From Afipia sp. OHSU_II-C1 (GTDB lineage Bacteria > Pseudomonadota > Alphaproteobacteria > Rhizobiales > Xanthobacteraceae), in the NCBI RefSeq assembly GCF_000497575.1, contig NZ_APJI01000025.1:1-64000 (forward strand): 64,000 nucleotides of DNA. Direction: 5' to 3'. Under the pieces are notes generated by a model. The model saw nothing but the letters and a program-made list of their open reading frames with translations, was not told the DNA's origin and searched no databases. Each line of letters starts with the position of its first letter. The stretch's first letter is position 1. Shown here piece after piece: positions 61,346 through 64,000 of the stretch. A program made the position numbers and the translations under genes.

Positions 61346-62708
61346 GGCTGTTCACCCGCTCTTGAGACGGCGTGGATGTTTCGACGGAGGCTTTCGAGCG
61401 GGCTTCTTCGATTTCCTCAAATGTGCGCCCGTCACCCTCCAAGATCGCTTCGAGCTTTGTCATGCTCTGCCAACGTCGAATGACGACATCGACGTAGCGA
61501 GGATCGAGCTCGATCCCATAGCCAACACGACCAACTTTCTCAGCCGCGAGGAAGATCGTGCCGGATCCCGCGAATTGGTCCAGAACAGCATCGCCACGCG
61601 CAGTGCAGTCGAGTAGGGCGTCCGCAACCATCGCGGTCGGCTTGACCGTCGGATGCATCGCGAGAGCCGCCAGACGATGACGTCCGAATGTGTTGACCCC
61701 TGGATAACTCCACACGTTCGATCGATTACGACCGAAACTCCCCAACTCGATGTTGTTTTTGTGAGGATTTTCGCCGACACGAAATATCCCGACGAGTTCA
61801 TGCTGCGATCGATAAAACGAGCCCTGACCAGCGTTCGATTTATTCCAGACCGCTAAGTTCAGCATCGCTCCAAAAATCTTGCGCCCCACAGCGATGAGGT
61901 CCTCGACATGGCGCCAATCCATGCAAACAAAATGAACTGCGCCGGGTTTGGAGACGCGGATTCCGTTTCCTAATGTTCGAGTTAGAAATTTCCGAAATTG
62001 ATCAGAGCTCATTTCGCCTGAGGCAAAAGCAAACTCCTGATGCTGAATTCGCCCGCGGCCGCCAATGGAGCTTACTCGAACGTTGTACGGTGGATCGCAG
62101 AAGACAGCGTTCGCTAACGTTCCCTCGAGGAGGCGATTGAACGAGGCAGTCTTTTGAGCGTCGCCGCAGAGTAAGCGGTGCCTTCCCAACTGCCACAGAT
62201 CACCCTCCTGGGTGACTGGCCGCTTGGGGAGGGGCACCAGCATGCTTTCCTCTGCAGCGCTGGCATTGCCCATGTCCGCGAGCAATAAATCAACCTCGGG
62301 TGTCGCGAATCCGGTTACGGATACATCCAACCCTTCGACGGGCAGGAGATCTGTCAGCTCACTCAATTCAATCGCTAAGAGTTCGCGGTTCCAGCCGGCT
62401 TCTTCCGCGATTTTGTTGTCGGCGATCAAATAGGCGCGCTTCTGTAACGGTGTCAGATGACCGAAACACACGACCGGGACGTGGGTGAGGCCCCCAATCT
62501 GAGCTGCTTCCAGCCTCCCATGCCCGGCAAGCACGGTGTTGTTTTCATCGACAATAATAGGATTCAGAAATCCAAACTTGCGAATGCTCGACGCGATCTT
62601 CCTGATCTGTTTCTTCGAATGGACGCGAGGATTTCGGGGATTGCGAGCTAAAGTAGCAATTGGAACTGTGCGAGACTGCACAAAGACGCTCGCATTGTCG
62701 TTTTTCAT
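61338..62708 (-). CDS. ParB-domain DNA methyltransferase (N4/N6, beta class), right copy
   Basis: A 456-residue ParB-methylase, paralogue of 15781-17172 but in opposite orientation. The ParB part has RNPRNPRVHSKKQ, GHGRLEAAQIGG and YLIADNKIAEEA; the methylase part has CDPPYNVRVSS and LDQFAGSGTIFLAAE. The ATG at 62708 is chosen over one 27 bases upstream because GGAGG lies 5 bases before it. It probably methylates adenine or cytosine in the packaged DNA to protect it. Confidence 0.86.
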   Translation of the reverse strand: MKNDNASVFVQSRTVPIATLARNPRNPRVHSKKQIRKIASSIRKFGFLNPIIVDENNTVLAGHGRLEAAQIGGLTHVPVVCFGHLTPLQKRAYLIADNKIAEEAGWNRELLAIELSELTDLLPVEGLDVSVTGFATPEVDLLLADMGNASAAEESMLVPLPKRPVTQEGDLWQLGRHRLLCGDAQKTASFNRLLEGTLANAVFCDPPYNVRVSSIGGRGRIQHQEFAFASGEMSSDQFRKFLTRTLGNGIRVSKPGAVHFVCMDWRHVEDLIAVGRKIFGAMLNLAVWNKSNAGQGSFYRSQHELVGIFRVGENPHKNNIELGSFGRNRSNVWSYPGVNTFGRHRLAALAMHPTVKPTAMVADALLDCTARGDAVLDQFAGSGTIFLAAEKVGRVGYGIELDPRYVDVVIRRWQSMTKLEAILEGDGRTFEEIEEARSKASVETSTPSQERVNSHG

Positions 62709-62798
62709 TGAGGCCTCCATGGCGTTCTTTGCCAAGAGGAGGTCAGACGCTAAAAAATGTCCAAGGTACTAATTGCCATCGAAACCATAACTTCAGGA

Positions 62799-63539
62799 CT
62801 AGTCGAGCGTTTTTGTTCCCTTTCGAGCCTTCAGCCTTCGACGAGCAGGCTTCGGATCAAAATGAGGGTCGTCAAATTCCCGCCGCGTAGCCATTGTAAG
62901 TGGGTCGGTAAAGTCACCTACGACATCATCGTAAGTATATGCGCGCAGTTCGATTTTTTCCTTCGTTTGCTCCATGAAAAATTCATGTGCTGCCGAAGCG
63001 GCAGTAATCTTCGGTCCGCGACGAATAGACAGCGTTCGGGACGCTAAAGCAGCGATTTCAGAAATGCGCTTCAGGCCATTTTTGTTGCCGTCCACCACAT
63101 CCTTAAGAAGTCCAAGAAACTCGAACTCATTTAAGCCCGCACTTTCGAATATGGTCTCGATAACCGATGTCTCTTCGGAAATGCTGAGAATAATCTTGGC
63201 TCGGGCCAATACGGAGTCGGAGTGGCGACCGGACTTTGCCAGAAACCTTATCGCATCAGCGGCAGGCTTTATCGAATAGCTTTCCTTAGCCATTCGCCTG
63301 CCATGCCTGATGGCAATATGCGCAATACCGCGAGCGGCGATCTGATTGAAGTTTTCCTCAACCAAGAGTGGTTCATAACCCGAAGAAGGAGGGAGGTATT
63401 GGGTGCGCATAAGCAACATACCCACCATTCCGAAAAAGCCGAGGAGAGGCTCCATTGCGTTTTCAAGTTTTTCGCGGACGTGCGGCTGGTCCAGCTGTTG
63501 CTGGACGTACTCCGCGATGAACTCGTTGATGGTGGGCAC
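62799..63539 (-). CDS. Hypothetical protein at the start of the packaging cassette
   Basis: A 246-residue protein with no recognised domain. The C-terminal region is basic (FDPKPARRRLKARKGTK), suggesting DNA association. It is on the same strand and 90 bases upstream of the methylase, so probably in the same transcript. One hydrophobic stretch (LLGFFGMVGMLLM, about residues 32-44) is too short to call a membrane helix with confidence. Confidence 0.5.
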   Translation of the reverse strand: MPTINEFIAEYVQQQLDQPHVREKLENAMEPLLGFFGMVGMLLMRTQYLPPSSGYEPLLVEENFNQIAARGIAHIAIRHGRRMAKESYSIKPAADAIRFLAKSGRHSDSVLARAKIILSISEETSVIETIFESAGLNEFEFLGLLKDVVDGNKNGLKRISEIAALASRTLSIRRGPKITAASAAHEFFMEQTKEKIELRAYTYDDVVGDFTDPLTMATRREFDDPHFDPKPARRRLKARKGTKTLD

Positions 63540-64000
63540 GGCGCGCGCCTCTGGTTTCGCAATTCATCAGTACCTGAATTAGGTGCAAGGAAAAACAGTT
63601 TTGTACTAGGCAGATCGGGTGGCGAGATTCGCGTAATGACCGTTACGGAATAAGACACCTGGCTCCACGAAGCTGTTCTGCACACTAACTCAGAATGTCC
63701 GCAGTTGGTGTGAAAGCGAACCTTGTCGACGCTGAGCACCAATTCCGCTCATGACCCAACTCGGAAGTCGCGCGCCTGTCCGAGGGGAGCAAAAAGCTTC
63801 AAATGACCCTTCCAGTTGAGCCGCCACGCGGGCATGACGGGCAGTCGTTGGCGTGGTGGCGGGACATCTAAATTTCCGTAACGGAAAGCGGGGTGGGGCG
63901 TTGTCGGTCGGCAGAAGCTTCGATCGCCTTCGCGCGCCCGAGCGACGTCGGATGCACCTCGCCGGTGCGCGCGCCTAGATCCGGCTCAAGAAAAACGTCT
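63540..64000. other. Right-edge intergenic region with a short inverted repeat
   Basis: No gene was recognised. The sequence CCGTTACGGAA at about 63640-63650 is matched in reverse by TTCCGTAACGG at about 63875-63885, forming an inverted pair about 225 bases apart. A related stretch also occurs near 17974. It may mark the end of a small mobile element. Confidence 0.4.

Noticed and set aside
59451-62708. Complete prophage
   Set aside because: Only methylase, DUF5681 and terminase are present; portal, capsid, tail and lysis genes are absent from the window.

Overview
The window reads as an accessory region of an alphaproteobacterial chromosome or large replicon, most likely Hyphomicrobiales and near Bradyrhizobium, Afipia, Rhodopseudomonas or Nitrobacter. 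This rests on the families present (paired serine recombinase/DUF2924/DUF3489 cassettes, ParB-methylase/DUF5681/terminase cassettes, LysR-rich catabolic islands) and on codon style. No database search was run. No rRNA or tRNA gene and no CRISPR array was seen.

Layout. 1-10.7 kb is a defence island: a four-gene operon (SF2 helicase, DUF2235 hydrolase, DUF6119 protein, a protein with a HEPN-like RNxxxH motif) faces a HamA/HamB (Hachiman) pair. 11.0-14.2 kb is a serine-recombinase cassette. 14.2-18.3 kb holds small cargo and a ParB-methylase/DUF5681 cassette ending in a broken transposase. 19.3-38.8 kb is a catabolic island: a LysR regulator, a four-subunit fumarate reductase/succinate dehydrogenase, a two-subunit fumarase-type hydratase and an amidohydrolase-like protein; a sulfonate-type ABC importer; nitrilase and flavin reductase; LysR with YeiH; LysR with mmsA. 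It is scarred by decayed copies of nitrilase, mmsA, a membrane protein and a group II intron maturase. 39.9-42.4 kb is a membrane patatin.

42.7-54.3 kb is the most unusual part. Three adjacent operons each contain TIR-domain genes, six in total. Operon A couples a TIR protein to a thymidylate-synthase/Nmad1 fusion, an Nmad2 protein, a TylF-like methyltransferase and an alpha-glutamyl/putrescinyl-thymine pyrophosphorylase-like protein, which together look like a base or nucleotide hypermodification pathway. Operon B, whose genes overlap by a few bases, encodes a 61-residue candidate peptide, an MvdC/MvdD-like ATP-grasp ligase, a three-helix membrane protein and a TIR protein. Operon C is divergent from B and holds four TIR proteins and a SLOG nucleotide-sensor protein. 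The likely theme is nucleotide-signal or NAD-depleting immunity (Thoeris-like), with modified nucleotides and a modified peptide as candidate signals, triggers or self-marks. That last step is inference.

55.0-58.2 kb is a second, diverged copy of the serine-recombinase cassette in the same orientation as the first, so the two copies bracket about 41 kb. 58.3-63.5 kb has a secreted protein and a second ParB-methylase/DUF5681 cassette, inverted relative to the left one and still carrying its phage terminase large subunit.
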